Positions 17,325 through 26,363 of a stretch of DNA of 64,000 nt are shown here, piece by piece (position 1 is the stretch's first letter; the number at the start of each line of letters is the position of its first letter). The translations under genes and the position numbers were made by a program. The notes below the pieces were generated by a model. The model searched no databases and was not told the DNA's origin. It saw only the letters and a program-made list of their open reading frames with translations. The stretch is from NCBI GenBank assembly GCA_943370145.1, contig CALRPY020000001.1, positions 1-64,000 of the forward strand, in the 5' to 3' direction. The DNA is from Ga0077536 sp943370145 (GTDB lineage: Bacteria > Pseudomonadota > Gammaproteobacteria > Ga0077536).

Positions 17325-18046
17325 CGGCCACGCCGCATTTCTTCTGGATCGCCGCCAACCGCTACGCGTCCCGCCTGCCTCCGGTGAACCAGGCCCTGGA
17401 GGACCCGAACGGCCTGCTCGCCGCGCATGGGGACCTCGCGCCGGTTACGCTGCTCGCCGCCTACCGCGCCGGGATCTTCCCGTGGTATTCCGCCGGGCAG
17501 CCGATCCTCTGGTGGTCTCCCGATCCGCGGGCCGTCTTCTTCCCGGCGCGGCTGCACGTCTCCAGATCGCTTGCCCGCACGCTGCGTCGAGGAATCTTCG
17601 ATGTCGGCATCGACCATGACTTCGCCGGCGTCATCGACGGCTGCGCAAGCCCGCGCGGCGGCGACGACGGCACCTGGATAACGCCCGAGATACGCGCCGC
17701 CTACCTGCGCCTGCACCGGCTGGGCCATGCGCATTCGGTGGAATGCCGCCACGCGGGCCGGCTGGTCGGCGGCCTGTACGGCGTGGCCATCGGCCGGGTG
17801 TTCTTCGGCGAATCGATGTTCAGCCGCATGACGGATGCGTCGAAGGTCGCACTGGCGACCCTCTGCGGCTGGCTCACCGACTGGGGCTACGAACTCTTCG
17901 ACTGCCAGGTCGGCAATCCACACCTGAACTCGCTGGGCGCGGTCGCCTTGCCGCGTCCGGCTCTCATCGACATGCTGGCTACACTCTGCGCGCGGGAACC
18001 GGCAAAATCGGCGTGGCAGCTGCCATCCGAGGCTTCAAGCACATGA
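17321..18046 (+). CDS. aat: Leucyl/phenylalanyl-tRNA-protein transferase
   Basis: Adds Leu or Phe from charged tRNA to proteins with N-terminal Arg or Lys, marking them for ClpS/ClpAP. It has 241 residues with the family signatures GIFPWYSAGQPILWWSPDPR, YRAGIFPWY, VGGLYGVAIGRVFFGESMFS and LFDCQVGNPHLNSLGA. It starts in an ATGA overlap with the DUF482 gene and ends in an ATGA overlap with bpt, so all three are translated as a coupled unit. Confidence 0.97.
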   Translation: MTATPHFFWIAANRYASRLPPVNQALEDPNGLLAAHGDLAPVTLLAAYRAGIFPWYSAGQPILWWSPDPRAVFFPARLHVSRSLARTLRRGIFDVGIDHDFAGVIDGCASPRGGDDGTWITPEIRAAYLRLHRLGHAHSVECRHAGRLVGGLYGVAIGRVFFGESMFSRMTDASKVALATLCGWLTDWGYELFDCQVGNPHLNSLGAVALPRPALIDMLATLCAREPAKSAWQLPSEASST

Positions 18047-18795
18047 AACCACCACCGGGGACGTCGCTCGGGTTCTTCGTGACGCCGCCGCACAAGTGCG
18101 GCTACCTGCCCGAGCGCAACGCCGTCACGATTTTCGTGGACCCGCGCCGCCGGCCCAACGTCGCGACCTACACGCTGCTGTCCCAGCACGGCTTCCGCCG
18201 CAGCGGCGACCACGTCTACCGGCCGCAATGCCCCGATTGCACCGCCTGCATCCCGGTGCGCATCCCGGTCGACGAGTTCAGCCCGACCCGCGCCCAGCGC
18301 CGCACGCTCCGCCACAACATGGACGTCACGCTGATCCCGAAGCCGCCCACCTTCCAGCGCGAGCACTTCGCGCTCTACGAGCGCTACATCAACGCGCGCC
18401 ACACCGGGGGCAGCATGGAGAACCCGGATCGCGAGAGCTACCTCGAGTTCCTGACCTCGGGTTGGGCCGACAGCGTCTTCTACGAATTCCGCTGCGCCCG
18501 CCAGCTCCTGGCGGTCGCGGTCGTCGATCACCTGCTGGACGGCCTGTCGGCCGTCTACACCTTCTACGACCCCGATCTCGACAAGCGCAGCCTGGGCCGC
18601 CTGGCCATTCTCAAGCAGATCGAGCTCGCGCGCGCCCTGCAGCTCAAATGGCTCTACCTCGGCTACTGGATCGACGAATGCCGCAAAATGGCCTACAAGC
18701 GCGAGTATTCGCCGCTTGAACAGCTCCGGCACGGGGTCTGGTCGCGTGTCGACGCGGCAGCCAACGCGCCCGCTGCTTTACCCGGTGAGCAGTGA
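18043..18795 (+). CDS. bpt: Aspartate/glutamate leucyltransferase (arginyl-transferase family)
   Basis: Bpt transfers Leu to proteins with N-terminal Asp or Glu, the second bacterial N-degron enzyme. It has 250 residues: N-terminal domain with CGYLPERNA and the Cys-rich RPQCPDCTACIPVRIPV, and C-terminal domain with LSAVYTFYDPDLDKRSLG and LGYWIDECRKMAYK. The ATG at 18043 overlaps the aat stop. The order aat-bpt-infA is conserved in gammaproteobacteria. The open frame extends upstream through aat but is not coding there. Confidence 0.96.
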   Translation: MKPPPGTSLGFFVTPPHKCGYLPERNAVTIFVDPRRRPNVATYTLLSQHGFRRSGDHVYRPQCPDCTACIPVRIPVDEFSPTRAQRRTLRHNMDVTLIPKPPTFQREHFALYERYINARHTGGSMENPDRESYLEFLTSGWADSVFYEFRCARQLLAVAVVDHLLDGLSAVYTFYDPDLDKRSLGRLAILKQIELARALQLKWLYLGYWIDECRKMAYKREYSPLEQLRHGVWSRVDAAANAPAALPGEQ

Positions 18796-18847
18796 TCGGG
18801 CAGAATTGGCCGCCCCCGCGCGGGGCTCCCCACCGTTAAGAGGCAGC

Positions 18848-19066
18848 ATGGCGAAAGAAGATCACATCGAGATCAAAGGCAAGGTCATTGAAACCCTGCC
18901 GAATACGATGTTCAGGGTCGAGCTGGAGAACGGTCACGTCGTGATCGCCCACATCTCCGGCAAGATGCGCAAGAATTACATCCGTATCCTCACTGGCGAC
19001 ACCGTACTGGTCGAACTCACCCCGTACGACCTCAGCAAAGGCCGTATCACCTTCCGCGAGCGCTGA
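18848..19066 (+). CDS. infA: Translation initiation factor IF-1
   Basis: A 72-residue S1/OB-fold protein, the standard length, beginning MAKEDHIEIKGKVIETLPNT and containing the conserved HISGKMRKNYIRILTGD. It binds the ribosomal A site during initiation. The start is set by homology (ATG 18848), with AGGCAG upstream. Its 3' end overlaps the phosphatase gene on the opposite strand by 20 bp. Confidence 0.98.
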   Translation: MAKEDHIEIKGKVIETLPNTMFRVELENGHVVIAHISGKMRKNYIRILTGDTVLVELTPYDLSKGRITFRER

Positions 19067-19553
19067 CCTCCTCCCGCGCCTGCGCTGGCAGCAGGCGCGC
19101 CAACAGATGCCTGACCCCCAACCGGATGAGCTCCGCAGCCTGCGCATAGGCGCGTGCGCTGCCGCCATACGGATCCGGCACCTCGATCGTCCCGGCCTCG
19201 TCCACGCCTGACAGCAACAGCATCTGGCTTGCCCGCGCGGCGGCCGGGCGCATGAAGTTCAGGTGGTCGAGGTGACCGAGGTCGAGCGCGACGAGCACGT
19301 CGAAATCCGTGAAGTCCTGCTCGCACAGGCGCCGCGCGCGGTGCGCGGACAGGTCGAGCCCGTGCGTCAGTGCGATTTCCTGCTGCAGGGCCGGGCTGGT
19401 CGCGCCCTCGCGCGCATGCGTGCCGGCAGATGCCGTCTCGAGGCAGCCGGCAAGTCCCAGCCGCGCGGCTTCGGCATCCAGCATCGCGCGCGCCAGCGGT
19501 GAGCGGCACAGGTTGCCGGTGCACACGAAGAGCACGCGGACCGGACCGCTCAA
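19047..19553 (-). CDS. Low-molecular-weight protein-tyrosine phosphatase
   Basis: A 168-residue phosphatase with the P-loop FVCTGNLCRSPLA (catalytic Cys, CX5R), the VPDPYGG acid loop, and an otherwise normal fold. In bacteria such enzymes often dephosphorylate tyrosine kinases controlling exopolysaccharide; the target here is unknown. I chose the TTG at 19553, which overlaps the kdsB stop as TTGA and gives MSGPVRVLFVCTGN; GTG 19535 is an alternative. It sits at the end of the LPS block as in Pseudomonas. The 3' end runs 20 bp into infA on the other strand. Confidence 0.92.
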   Translation of the reverse strand: MSGPVRVLFVCTGNLCRSPLARAMLDAEAARLGLAGCLETASAGTHAREGATSPALQQEIALTHGLDLSAHRARRLCEQDFTDFDVLVALDLGHLDHLNFMRPAAARASQMLLLSGVDEAGTIEVPDPYGGSARAYAQAAELIRLGVRHLLARLLPAQAREEVSARGR

Positions 19554-20305
19554 GGCGCGTCCGCCACGAGTGCCCGGGCCCGCGCCAGGTCGGCCGGCGT
19601 ATCGACGCCGACGCCGCAGGCTGCCACCGCATCCGGTACCGCGATGCGAGCGCCGTTGGCCAATGCGCGCAGCTGTTCCAGGCGTTCGGTCAACTCGAGT
19701 TCGGCCGGCGGCCACGCGACGTAGCGCCGCAGGAAACCGACGGTGTAGGCATAGAGACCGACATGGCGCCGATACAGCGGCCCCGGCGCCCAGGCCTCGA
19801 CCCCGCCATCGCGCAGGAACGGGATCGGCGCCCGGCTGAAATAAAGCGCGATGTCCCCCGCGCCGCGCACGACCTTCACGACGTTGGGATCCGCGTACTC
19901 CGTGCGCTCGTGCAAGGGCTCGCAGACCGTCGCGATGTCCACGTCCTCACCGCGCGCCAGCACTGCGGCGACCTGCGCGATGACGGCCGCGGGCATGAAG
20001 GGCTCGTCGCCCTGCAGGTTCACGATGACCTGCGTGTCAGCCTCCCCGCGCAGCGCCGCGGCGGCCGCGATGCGGTCCGAACCGGACTGCAGTTCGGTGC
20101 CGGTCATGCAGACGCTCGCGCCGAACCCCTCGGCGACACGGGCCACCCGCTCGTCGTCGGTCGCGATCACGACCTCGGCGGCGCCACTGGCCCGCGCGCG
20201 CTCATGGACGAGTTCGAGCATCGTGCGACCGCCGATGGTCTGCAACACCTTGCCCGGCAGGCGCGTCGAGGCGTGACGCGCCGGAATGTAGACCTTGAAG
20301 TTCAC
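19550..20305 (-). CDS. kdsB: 3-deoxy-manno-octulosonate cytidylyltransferase (CMP-Kdo synthetase)
   Basis: Activates Kdo with CTP for the LPS inner core. It has 251 residues and the motifs YIPARHASTRLPGK, QSGSDRIAAAA, VNLQGDEPFMP and the C-terminal CGVGVDTPADLARAR. The start is GTG at 20305, overlapping the stop of ycaR (GTGA). The downstream phosphatase begins in a TTGA overlap. It forms part of the exbB-exbD-lpxK-ycaR-kdsB operon. Confidence 0.97.
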   Translation of the reverse strand: MNFKVYIPARHASTRLPGKVLQTIGGRTMLELVHERARASGAAEVVIATDDERVARVAEGFGASVCMTGTELQSGSDRIAAAAALRGEADTQVIVNLQGDEPFMPAAVIAQVAAVLARGEDVDIATVCEPLHERTEYADPNVVKVVRGAGDIALYFSRAPIPFLRDGGVEAWAPGPLYRRHVGLYAYTVGFLRRYVAWPPAELELTERLEQLRALANGARIAVPDAVAACGVGVDTPADLARARALVADAP

Positions 20306-20493
20306 TTCGCGAGCTGTTCGATTTCTTCGTCGGTCAGTTCACGCGCCTCGTCCTCGAGCATGATCGGAATGTCGTCGCGGATCGGATAGGCGAGCCGCGC
20401 GCTCTTCGAAATCAGCTCCTGGCGCGCCTTGTCATAAATCAGCGGCCCCTTCGTCACGGGACACACCAGCAATTCAAGCAGCCTCTTGTCCAT
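20302..20493 (-). CDS. ycaR: Trm112-family small protein YcaR
   Basis: A 63-residue zinc-ribbon-like protein: MDKRLLELLVCPVTKGPLIY, then LAYPIRDDIPIMLEDEAREL. The single CPVTKGPL pair is reduced compared with eukaryotic Trm112, as is common in this family. Start ATG 20493, supported by GAGG five bases upstream; a GTG two codons earlier is possible. The 5' end overlaps lpxK by 20 bp and the 3' end overlaps kdsB by 4 bp. Its function in LPS operons is not settled. Confidence 0.92.
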   Translation of the reverse strand: MDKRLLELLVCPVTKGPLIYDKARQELISKSARLAYPIRDDIPIMLEDEARELTDEEIEQLAK

Positions 20494-21505
20494 CGTCACC
20501 TCGCATGAGCAGTTGTTGCAGGCGCTGCGCGAACAGTTCGGGCAGTTCGGCCGTCACGGGCACGGACCAGCAGCGGGCAGTGGCGAACGCCTCGCATTTC
20601 ACCGCGTCCTTCTCGGTCATCAGGATGGGGAGCTCGTCGCCGAAGTTCAGGTCCTCGGCGCGGAAGCGATGATGATCGGGCAGCGGATGCTGGATGAGCT
20701 TCAGGCCCTTGTTCTTCAGCATCGTGAAAAAGCGCTCCGGATTGCCGATGCCGGCAACCGCGTGCACCTGTGTCGCACGCAGGTCCGCGAATTCGATGTG
20801 CCGCCGGCGATCGGCGACGTTGATCGGGTCCACCGGCACGTACTTCATCGCGAATTCCCCGCGTCCGGCAATCCCGTTGGTGACGACGAAGTCGACGTCC
20901 TTCAGGCGCGCGGGCGGCTCGCGCAGCGGGCCGGCGGGGAGCAAGCGGCCGTTGCCGAGCCGGCGCACGCCGTCGATGACCGCGATCTCGATGTCGCGCG
21001 CGAGACCGTAGTGCTGCAGGCCGTCATCGCTGATGACGATGTCGCACTTCGCGTGTTCAACCAGTGCCGCGACCGCTGCGGGGCGGTTCGGGTCCACCGC
21101 GACGGGGCAGCGCGTACGGCGGGCGATGACGATCGCCTCATCGCCGACGACGGTCGGGTCGGAGTCTGGCCGGACCTGCTGCGGCCACTTGCTCGCACGC
21201 CCGCCGTACCCGCGCGCGACGATGCCGGGATTGAGTCCCAGGGACTTCAGGTAACCCGCCAGCCAGATGACGAGCGGCGTCTTGCCGCTGCCGCCGACAG
21301 TGATGTTGCCGACCACGATCACCGGCACGCTCGCGTGGTGGATGGTCAGCAGCCCGGAGATATAGGCGCGCCGGCGCAGGCTTGCGACGCCGCGGAACAG
21401 CCAGCTGAACGGTACGAGCGCGAGGCCCGCCGGATGGCGGTCGTACCACAGGCGCTCGGTCCAGTCGGCAAGGCCCGTGGCGCGGGGTCTGACGCGGGCA
21501 TTCAA
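20474..21505 (-). CDS. lpxK: Tetraacyldisaccharide 4'-kinase
   Basis: Phosphorylates the 4' position of the lipid A precursor at the inner membrane. It has 343 residues, with an N-terminal membrane-associated helix (LALVPFSWLFRGVASL), Walker A GNITVGGSGKTP, RGYGGR, DDGLQHYGLARD and the DHHRF motif. The start is TTG at 21505; no ATG or GTG lies near. It follows exbD by 7 bp and overlaps ycaR. Its essential role in lipid A makes the weak TTG start of interest. Confidence 0.96.
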   Translation of the reverse strand: MNARVRPRATGLADWTERLWYDRHPAGLALVPFSWLFRGVASLRRRAYISGLLTIHHASVPVIVVGNITVGGSGKTPLVIWLAGYLKSLGLNPGIVARGYGGRASKWPQQVRPDSDPTVVGDEAIVIARRTRCPVAVDPNRPAAVAALVEHAKCDIVISDDGLQHYGLARDIEIAVIDGVRRLGNGRLLPAGPLREPPARLKDVDFVVTNGIAGRGEFAMKYVPVDPINVADRRRHIEFADLRATQVHAVAGIGNPERFFTMLKNKGLKLIQHPLPDHHRFRAEDLNFGDELPILMTEKDAVKCEAFATARCWSVPVTAELPELFAQRLQQLLMRGDDGQEAA

Positions 21506-21512
21506 GGCGTGC

Positions 21513-21932
21513 TCACTCGCCTTCGCGGACCTTCATCGGGAACGTGACCTTGGTCAGGCCCGCCTGGCGTGCGGCGTCCATCGCGTCGACCGCGAGCTGG
21601 AAATCGGTCGTGCGATCCGCGTTGATCACCACGGTCGCATCGTCCCGCCCCGCCCGCGCTTCGACGAGCGCCTGCCGGATGGTGTCGACCGCGCCATTGA
21701 CCAGCGCCTTGCCGCCGACCCAGACCTGGCCGCGCTTGTCGATCGAAATCTCGATCGTCGACGGCAGCTTGACCGGGGCTTCGCGACTGGCGGACGGCAG
21801 CGTCAGATCGATCTTCGACTGCTCCACGAAGCGCGTCGACACCATGAAGAAAATCAGCAGCAGCAGGACGACGTCGATCAGCGACGTGACGTTGATGTCG
21901 ATGTCCTCGACGCGCCGGGGTTGGAACCTCAT
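21513..21932 (-). CDS. exbD: Biopolymer transport protein ExbD/TolR
   Basis: A 139-residue inner-membrane protein with one N-terminal helix (about residues 16-34) carrying the functional Asp in NVTSLIDVVLLLLIFFMV, followed by a periplasmic domain. With ExbB it converts proton motive force to mechanical work. The start ATG overlaps the exbB stop (ATGA). In this location in Pseudomonas the pair sits with lpxK and comEC rather than with tonB, so its partner may be a TonB or another energised system. Confidence 0.95.
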   Translation of the reverse strand: MRFQPRRVEDIDINVTSLIDVVLLLLIFFMVSTRFVEQSKIDLTLPSASREAPVKLPSTIEISIDKRGQVWVGGKALVNGAVDTIRQALVEARAGRDDATVVINADRTTDFQLAVDAMDAARQAGLTKVTFPMKVREGE

Positions 21933-22567
21933 GCGGACTGCCTGGTCTCGCGCGTTTCGATTTCGCGCTCGCCGTGCAGCACTTCGACGAGCTTGATGGA
22001 CTCCTGCTCCATCGTGATCACCAGCGCTTCGACGCGCCCACGGAAATAGCGGTAGAAATAGAGCGCGGGAATCGCGACGAGCAGGCCGGCGGCGGTCGTG
22101 ATCAGGGCCTGGCCGATGCCGCCCGCGAGCTCGGCCGGATCCCCGGCGCCCGCGACCTTCAGCGCCCCGAACATCTGGATCATGCCGAACACGGTGCCCA
22201 GCAGGCCCATCAGCGGCGACACCGCCGCGATCGTGCCCAGGGTGTTGAGATAGCGTTCCAGCTCGAACACCGCGAGGCGGCCGGCCTCCTCGATGCTCTC
22301 GCGGATCACGACGCGTTCGTGATGGCGGTTGACCAGTCCCGCGGCCAGCACCTGCCCGAGCGGCGAGCCGGCGCGCAGCTTGTTCAGCTTGGCCTCATCC
22401 AGCGTGCCCTTGCGCAACCACTGCCAGACCTGGGCGACAAGGTTGTCCGGCGCGACGCGTTTACGCTGCAGGGACCAGAAGCGCTCGACCACGATGGCCA
22501 TGGCAATCACGGACGCGAGCAGGATGGGCCACATGACCCAGCCACCCGCTTTGATGAGTTCTAACAC
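21929..22567 (-). CDS. exbB: MotA/TolQ/ExbB proton-channel family protein
   Basis: A 212-residue protein with three membrane helices: near the N-terminus (WVMWPILLASVIAMAIVVERF) and the pair around SPLMGLLGTVFGMIQMF and QALITTAAGLLVAIPALYFY. The conserved TolQ/ExbB channel residues are in these two segments. The start is GTG at 22567, preceded by AAGGA only two bases away. It partners ExbD, the next gene. Confidence 0.95.
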   Translation of the reverse strand: MLELIKAGGWVMWPILLASVIAMAIVVERFWSLQRKRVAPDNLVAQVWQWLRKGTLDEAKLNKLRAGSPLGQVLAAGLVNRHHERVVIRESIEEAGRLAVFELERYLNTLGTIAAVSPLMGLLGTVFGMIQMFGALKVAGAGDPAELAGGIGQALITTAAGLLVAIPALYFYRYFRGRVEALVITMEQESIKLVEVLHGEREIETRETRQSA

Positions 22568-22665
22568 GGTCCTTCGTCGCTCCAGTTCGAGGCGGCGCCA
22601 GCGGCGCCCGGGATGGGCGAAGACGTTACCAAAGCGGGCATGCACAGGGAAGCGACTCCGCCCCC

Positions 22666-24960
22666 TCACGGCGCGTGCCAGTAGCGCCGCGCCGTGGCGC
22701 GCCAGCCCGTTACCGTCAGCGCCGCGCCGCGCGCCTCGATGCGCACGGCCCCCACGGCGCCGGTGATCCACTGCGTGCTGCCCACCGCCGTGTAGCGCGC
22801 GGTGACCGCAGGTGCCGGAAACCCGTAGCGGTTGCCGTGGGCCGCCGAGTGGATCGCGTGCGCCGGGCGCACCGCCGCGACGAAGGGCGCGGTCGATGAA
22901 CTGGCGCTGCCGTGATGCGGCGTGATCAGGACGTCGGCGGCCAGCGACGGGTGGCGCCGCGCCAGCGCCGCCTCGGCCCGCGCTTCGATGTCACCGGTCA
23001 GCAGCGCACTGTGTGCCTTGCCCGCGACCCGCAGCACGCAGGACAGTTCGTTCTCCGAGCCGCGGTCGGCATGCGCCGGATGCAGGATCTCGAAGTCGAC
23101 GTCGTCCCAGCGCCAGCGCATGCCCTCAGCGCAGCGCCTCGCGCGCGCGTCCCGGCCGGAGGACGGGCTGACGAACACGCGCGCGACCGCGAGCTCGCGC
23201 AGCACGCTGTCCGCGCCGCCGGCATGGTCGCTGTCCTCGTGACTGAGGACCAGGGCGTCGAGGCGCCCGACCCCGGCCGCCCGCAGGTTCGGCACGACGA
23301 CGGTCGCGCCGAGATCGCGCCCGCCGCGCGTCACCGGTCCCGCGTCGTACAGCAGCGCGTGCTGCCGGGTCCGCACAAGCACCGACAGGCCCTGCCCGAC
23401 ATCGAACACCGTCAGGGTGAAGTCCCCCGTCGCCGGCACGGCGGGCCGCGCCAGCCAGAGACTCGAGCACAGCAGGGGCGACAGCCACCAGCGCGCGCTC
23501 GCCAGGGGCAGCAGCAGGGCCGCAAGGCCCAGCATGGCGAGCAGCACCGCAGCGACCGGCGACGCATGCGGCAGTTGCCACTCCGGCGCGAGATCGGCGA
23601 GGCCGCCGAGCCCCGCCCAACCGAGATCCCAGACGCGAGCCGCGAGCCGCCAGCACGGGGCGGCGCCCGGCAGGCCGCACAGCGACAGCGCAACCCCGAC
23701 CAGCACGAGCGGCACCACGCCCCAGGTGACGAGCGGCACCGCGACGAGATTGGCGAGCGGCGACGTCCAGGCAATCGCGGGCGACAGCAGCGCGAGCATC
23801 GGCGCGAGAGCGAGCGCGAGCCACAGGTGGATACCGACGCTGCGCCGGACGAAGCCCCCCTCGCGCAACAACGCCGACAGCAGCACCAGGCTCCCCATGG
23901 CGCCGAAAGACAGCCAGAAACTTGCCGTCAGCACCGCAAGCGGGTCCCACAGCACGACGATACCGAGCGCCAGGAGCAGACCGTCGGCGTTCAGCAGGCG
24001 CTGTCCGCGCCGCCGCTGCCACAGCATGCATGCGAGCATCAGCACGGTCCGCTGGGTTGGCACGGTGAAGCCGGCCAGCAGCGCATAGGCGCACGCCGCG
24101 GCGAGGCCGGCACCCGCCGCGGCGTGCGGCGCCGGCGCGCAGCGGACCAGCGCGGGCGACAGGCTCCATGCGCCCCGCGCGAGCCAGAACATCACTGCGG
24201 CGACCATCGACACGTGCAGACCGGAAATCGAGACGAGATGCGTGGTGCCGGTGGCCTGCAGCACCTGCCACTGGCGATCGGTCATCGCCGCCCGCTCACC
24301 GACCGCCAGCGCGCGCAGGATGCCCGCGGTGTCGGCCGCCGCCCCGCCGTCCCCCAGGCTGACCGAGATTTCGTCTGCCAGCCGCTGGCGCAAGCGGTCG
24401 AGTCCGCCGTGCCAGGGCTCGACGCGGCACGCGTTGGCGGGATGTGCAATCAGGTAACCGGTCGCATCGATACGCTGTGAGAAAAGCCAGCGCTCGAAAT
24501 CCTGCCCCGCAGGATTGCGCAGGCCGCGCGGTGACCTGAGGCGCACGTGGAGGGTGCAGCGGCTGCCGGGCGCTGGCAGGAAACCGCCCCGGTAGTCGCT
24601 GAGCGCAAGCCGCCGCAGCGCCGGCACGCGCCGCCGGCCGGCCTCGACACGCGCGACGTCCAGTTCGAACTGCACGACCGCGTGCTGCCGGCGTGGCGCA
24701 CCCGCAATGCGCCCTTCGACCCGGAACGCCTCACCGTCCAATGCCTGCGGCAGCCGGGCGGCAAGGCCACGTTCCGCGTGCCACAGCGCCCACGCACAGC
24801 CCACGATGGCTGCGGCGAGACATGCACAGGCGCGGGGCCGGCGCCGAAGCCCCGCCAGCACGGGCGCGAGCACGGCGAGGAAGGGCCACACAGGAGGCAG
24901 CGCGGACAGGGCCTGCACTGTGCAGACCCCGCCGACGAAGCAGAGCAAAGCGAGCCGCAT
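22666..24960 (-). CDS. comEC: DNA internalisation competence protein ComEC/Rec2
   Basis: Forms the inner-membrane channel for single-stranded DNA in natural transformation. It has 764 residues from ATG 24960 (AAGGA six bases upstream). Domains: N-terminal DUF4131-like region (about 1-200), the Competence helix bundle (about 200-490, with TTHLVSISGLHVSMVAAVMF), and a C-terminal metallo-beta-lactamase domain with LSHEDSDHAGG, LLTGDIEARAE and ITPHHGSASS, proposed to degrade the second strand. The metal-binding motif is intact. Position beside exbB is typical of gammaproteobacteria. No pilus or other com genes are in the window. Confidence 0.95.
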   Translation of the reverse strand: MRLALLCFVGGVCTVQALSALPPVWPFLAVLAPVLAGLRRRPRACACLAAAIVGCAWALWHAERGLAARLPQALDGEAFRVEGRIAGAPRRQHAVVQFELDVARVEAGRRRVPALRRLALSDYRGGFLPAPGSRCTLHVRLRSPRGLRNPAGQDFERWLFSQRIDATGYLIAHPANACRVEPWHGGLDRLRQRLADEISVSLGDGGAAADTAGILRALAVGERAAMTDRQWQVLQATGTTHLVSISGLHVSMVAAVMFWLARGAWSLSPALVRCAPAPHAAAGAGLAAACAYALLAGFTVPTQRTVLMLACMLWQRRRGQRLLNADGLLLALGIVVLWDPLAVLTASFWLSFGAMGSLVLLSALLREGGFVRRSVGIHLWLALALAPMLALLSPAIAWTSPLANLVAVPLVTWGVVPLVLVGVALSLCGLPGAAPCWRLAARVWDLGWAGLGGLADLAPEWQLPHASPVAAVLLAMLGLAALLLPLASARWWLSPLLCSSLWLARPAVPATGDFTLTVFDVGQGLSVLVRTRQHALLYDAGPVTRGGRDLGATVVVPNLRAAGVGRLDALVLSHEDSDHAGGADSVLRELAVARVFVSPSSGRDARARRCAEGMRWRWDDVDFEILHPAHADRGSENELSCVLRVAGKAHSALLTGDIEARAEAALARRHPSLAADVLITPHHGSASSSTAPFVAAVRPAHAIHSAAHGNRYGFPAPAVTARYTAVGSTQWITGAVGAVRIEARGAALTVTGWRATARRYWHAP

Positions 24961-25111
24961 GGGTCGTCCTTGAACCATGAAGGGCGGGAGGCCACGGCGG
25001 GCGATGGCGCGCATCCATGCGGGCCGGCGTCCGTTGCGGCTATGATAGCGACCGTCCGCTGCATTGACAGGGACGCCTTCCCTTCCCACCCGAGCAGTTT
25101 CAGCCCCGCGC

Positions 25112-25648
25112 ATGGACCTACGCCGCTACCTCCAAACGCGCCTGCCGAAGGCCTCGGAACTGTCCGAGAGGCGTTTCATCGGCTGGTTCGGCCATCGGCT
25201 GCATGACCCGAACCTGTGGCATTTCGGCCGCCGCTCGGTGGCGCGCGCGGCGGCCCTTGGCCTGCTGCTCGCGTTCTTTCCGATCCCGATCCAGATGACG
25301 ATCATCGTGCCGCTCGCGATCCTGCGCGGCATCAACCTGCCGGTGGCGATCGCAGCGCTGTGGGTGACCAATCCGGTGACCTGGGTGCCACTGTTCTACG
25401 CCGCGTACCGCATCGGCCTGCTGTTCACCGGCGGGGTCGTGCAGACCGCGGAGTCACTCCAGCTCGGCGCCAACTGGGAAAGCCTGTCCAACGCGCTTGG
25501 CGAGATCTGGCTGCCCTTGTGCCTGGGCTCGGCCATCCTCGGTGTGGGGACCGCCGCGGCCGGCTACTTCCTCATCGACGGCCTGTGGCGTCTCGCCGTC
25601 GCCCGTCGCTGGCGGAAACGCGCCGCGCGTCGCCGCGCGGCGACCTGA
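25112..25648 (+). CDS. DUF2062 family membrane protein
   Basis: A 178-residue protein with the DUF2062 signature: RRSVARAAALGLLLAFFPIP, LAILRGINLPVAIAALWVTN-PVT-WVPLF split by the conserved NPVT turn, and C-terminal helix LPLCLGSAILGVGTAAAGYF. The family is predicted to be inner-membrane and of unknown function. The ATG at 25112 was chosen because the family N-terminus begins MDLRRYL. It lies between comEC and lolD as in Pseudomonas but on the opposite strand. Confidence 0.9.
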   Translation: MDLRRYLQTRLPKASELSERRFIGWFGHRLHDPNLWHFGRRSVARAAALGLLLAFFPIPIQMTIIVPLAILRGINLPVAIAALWVTNPVTWVPLFYAAYRIGLLFTGGVVQTAESLQLGANWESLSNALGEIWLPLCLGSAILGVGTAAAGYFLIDGLWRLAVARRWRKRAARRRAAT

Positions 25649-25664
25649 GCCGGGCCTGGCCCGC

Positions 25665-26363
25665 TCAGGCGACAGCCGCCGGGGCCGTGGGCGACAACAC
25701 GCCCTCGTGCAGGTAGACGATGCGGTCCATCCGCGCGGCAACCTGCAGGTCGTGCGTGACGAGCACGAGCGCGGTACCCAGTTCCCGCTTCAACGCCAGC
25801 ATCGCGTCCAGCGTCGCCTTCGCGGTGTGCGCGTCGAGGTTCCCGGTCGGCTCGTCGGCGAGCACGCAACGCGGCTCCATCACCAGCGCCCGCGCAATGG
25901 CAACCCGCTGGCGCTCGCCGCCCGAGAGTTCTGACGGCCGGTGCGCCTGGCGCGCGGCGAGTCCGACGCGCGCGAGCATCGCCGCCGCCCGTGCGCGCGC
26001 CTCGGCGACCTTGCCGCCGCCGATGAGCACCGGCAGCGCGACGTTTTCCAGGGCGGTGAATTCCGGCAGCAGGTGGTGGAACTGGTAGACGAAGCCGAGA
26101 TGTCGATTGCGCGCGATGCCGCGCTGGCGTTCATCCAGCGTCGCGTAGTCCTGGCCGCACAGGAACACCTGGCCGCTGCTCGGCACGTCCAGCCCGCCGA
26201 GGAGATGCAGCAGCGTGCTCTTGCCGGAGCCCGAGGCCCCCAGGATCGCGACGCTCTCCCCCGCCGCCACCGAGAACTCCAGCCGCTCCAGCACGCTGAC
26301 GTCGAGCGCGCCATCCGAATAGCGCTTGCCGAGTGCGCGCGCGACGAGCACCGCCTCACTCAT
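25665..26363 (-). CDS. lolD: Lipoprotein-releasing ABC ATPase LolD
   Basis: Powers release of lipoproteins from the inner membrane to LolA. It has 232 residues with Walker A GASGSGKST, Q-loop YQFHHLLPEF, signature LSGGERQR, Walker B CVLADEPTGNLD and the H-loop VTHD. The Q-loop region FHHLLPEFTALENV is typical of LolD. It overlaps lolC by 8 bp. Confidence 0.97.
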   Translation of the reverse strand: MSEAVLVARALGKRYSDGALDVSVLERLEFSVAAGESVAILGASGSGKSTLLHLLGGLDVPSSGQVFLCGQDYATLDERQRGIARNRHLGFVYQFHHLLPEFTALENVALPVLIGGGKVAEARARAAAMLARVGLAARQAHRPSELSGGERQRVAIARALVMEPRCVLADEPTGNLDAHTAKATLDAMLALKRELGTALVLVTHDLQVAARMDRIVYLHEGVLSPTAPAAVA

